The position numbers and the translations under genes are program-made. From assembly GCA_021324175.1 (NCBI GenBank), contig JAJPJP010000377.1, forward strand, positions 1-59,642: a stretch of DNA of 59,642 nt, given 5' to 3'. The notes below the pieces were generated by a model. That model was given only the letters and a program-made list of their open reading frames with translations. It was not told the origin of the DNA and did not search any database. Positions 59,520 through 59,642 of the stretch are shown here, piece after piece (positions within the stretch are counted from its first letter, which is position 1; every line of letters begins with the position of its first letter). This DNA is from Chitinophagia bacterium. Lineage in GTDB: Bacteria > Bacteroidota > Bacteroidia > Chitinophagales > Chitinophagaceae.

Positions 59520-59642
59520 TTAATGTCCAAATTTTTTCGAAGCAGTAACCTGAAACGTCCGCAATAGAAACGGCATATGCTCATTCTTATTGCATTATTT
59601 TCAAAAAAACGTCTGTCTGGCGATATGGGGTAACGATCAACA

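Noticed and set aside
59520-59642. Terminal minus-strand reading frame (LIVTPYRQTDVFLKIMQ*) as the end of a truncated gene
   Set aside because: Only about 17 codons visible; too short to support.
1-59642. CRISPR array, prophage or transposon
   Set aside because: No regularly spaced direct repeats, integrase, transposase or phage structural genes seen anywhere in the window.

Overview
The window looks like a Bacteroidota chromosome segment, probably Chitinophagaceae-like (inferred from the lpxC/fabZ fusion, PorX, the DUF3098/DUF3108/DUF4369-type proteins and TAnnTTTG -7 promoter elements). From about 10.3 kb to the end it is mostly core genes: porX, an HD hydrolase, lpxD, recQ, copA, tsaE, ald, lpxA, lpxC/fabZ, ruvB, a tricorn-like protease, leuS, ftsX, uppP, ruvC, recO, an RND exporter, gatB, alaS, M23 peptidases, a MerR regulator, a FUSC protein and nth. 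The first ~10 kb differs. It is a compact accessory cluster encoding a WD40-caspase (5' end outside the window), a lipoprotein, a patatin phospholipase with an internal membrane segment, a stand-alone CHASE2 sensor, an exported TPR/Ig-like/caspase protein and a small exported FecR-like protein. This caspase-patatin-CHASE2 cluster is the best candidate for an undescribed system; its function (immunity, programmed death or envelope-stress signalling) is inference only. Smaller points: a frameshift in the RND exporter, a likely leaderless tsaE mRNA, palindromic divergent promoter elements between porX and the HD gene, a perfect 10-bp dyad upstream of a PDZ gene, and tandem 11-bp repeats abutting the CHASE2 start codon. 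I saw no rRNA, tRNA, CRISPR array or transposase. All family calls come from reading motifs by eye; no database searches were run.
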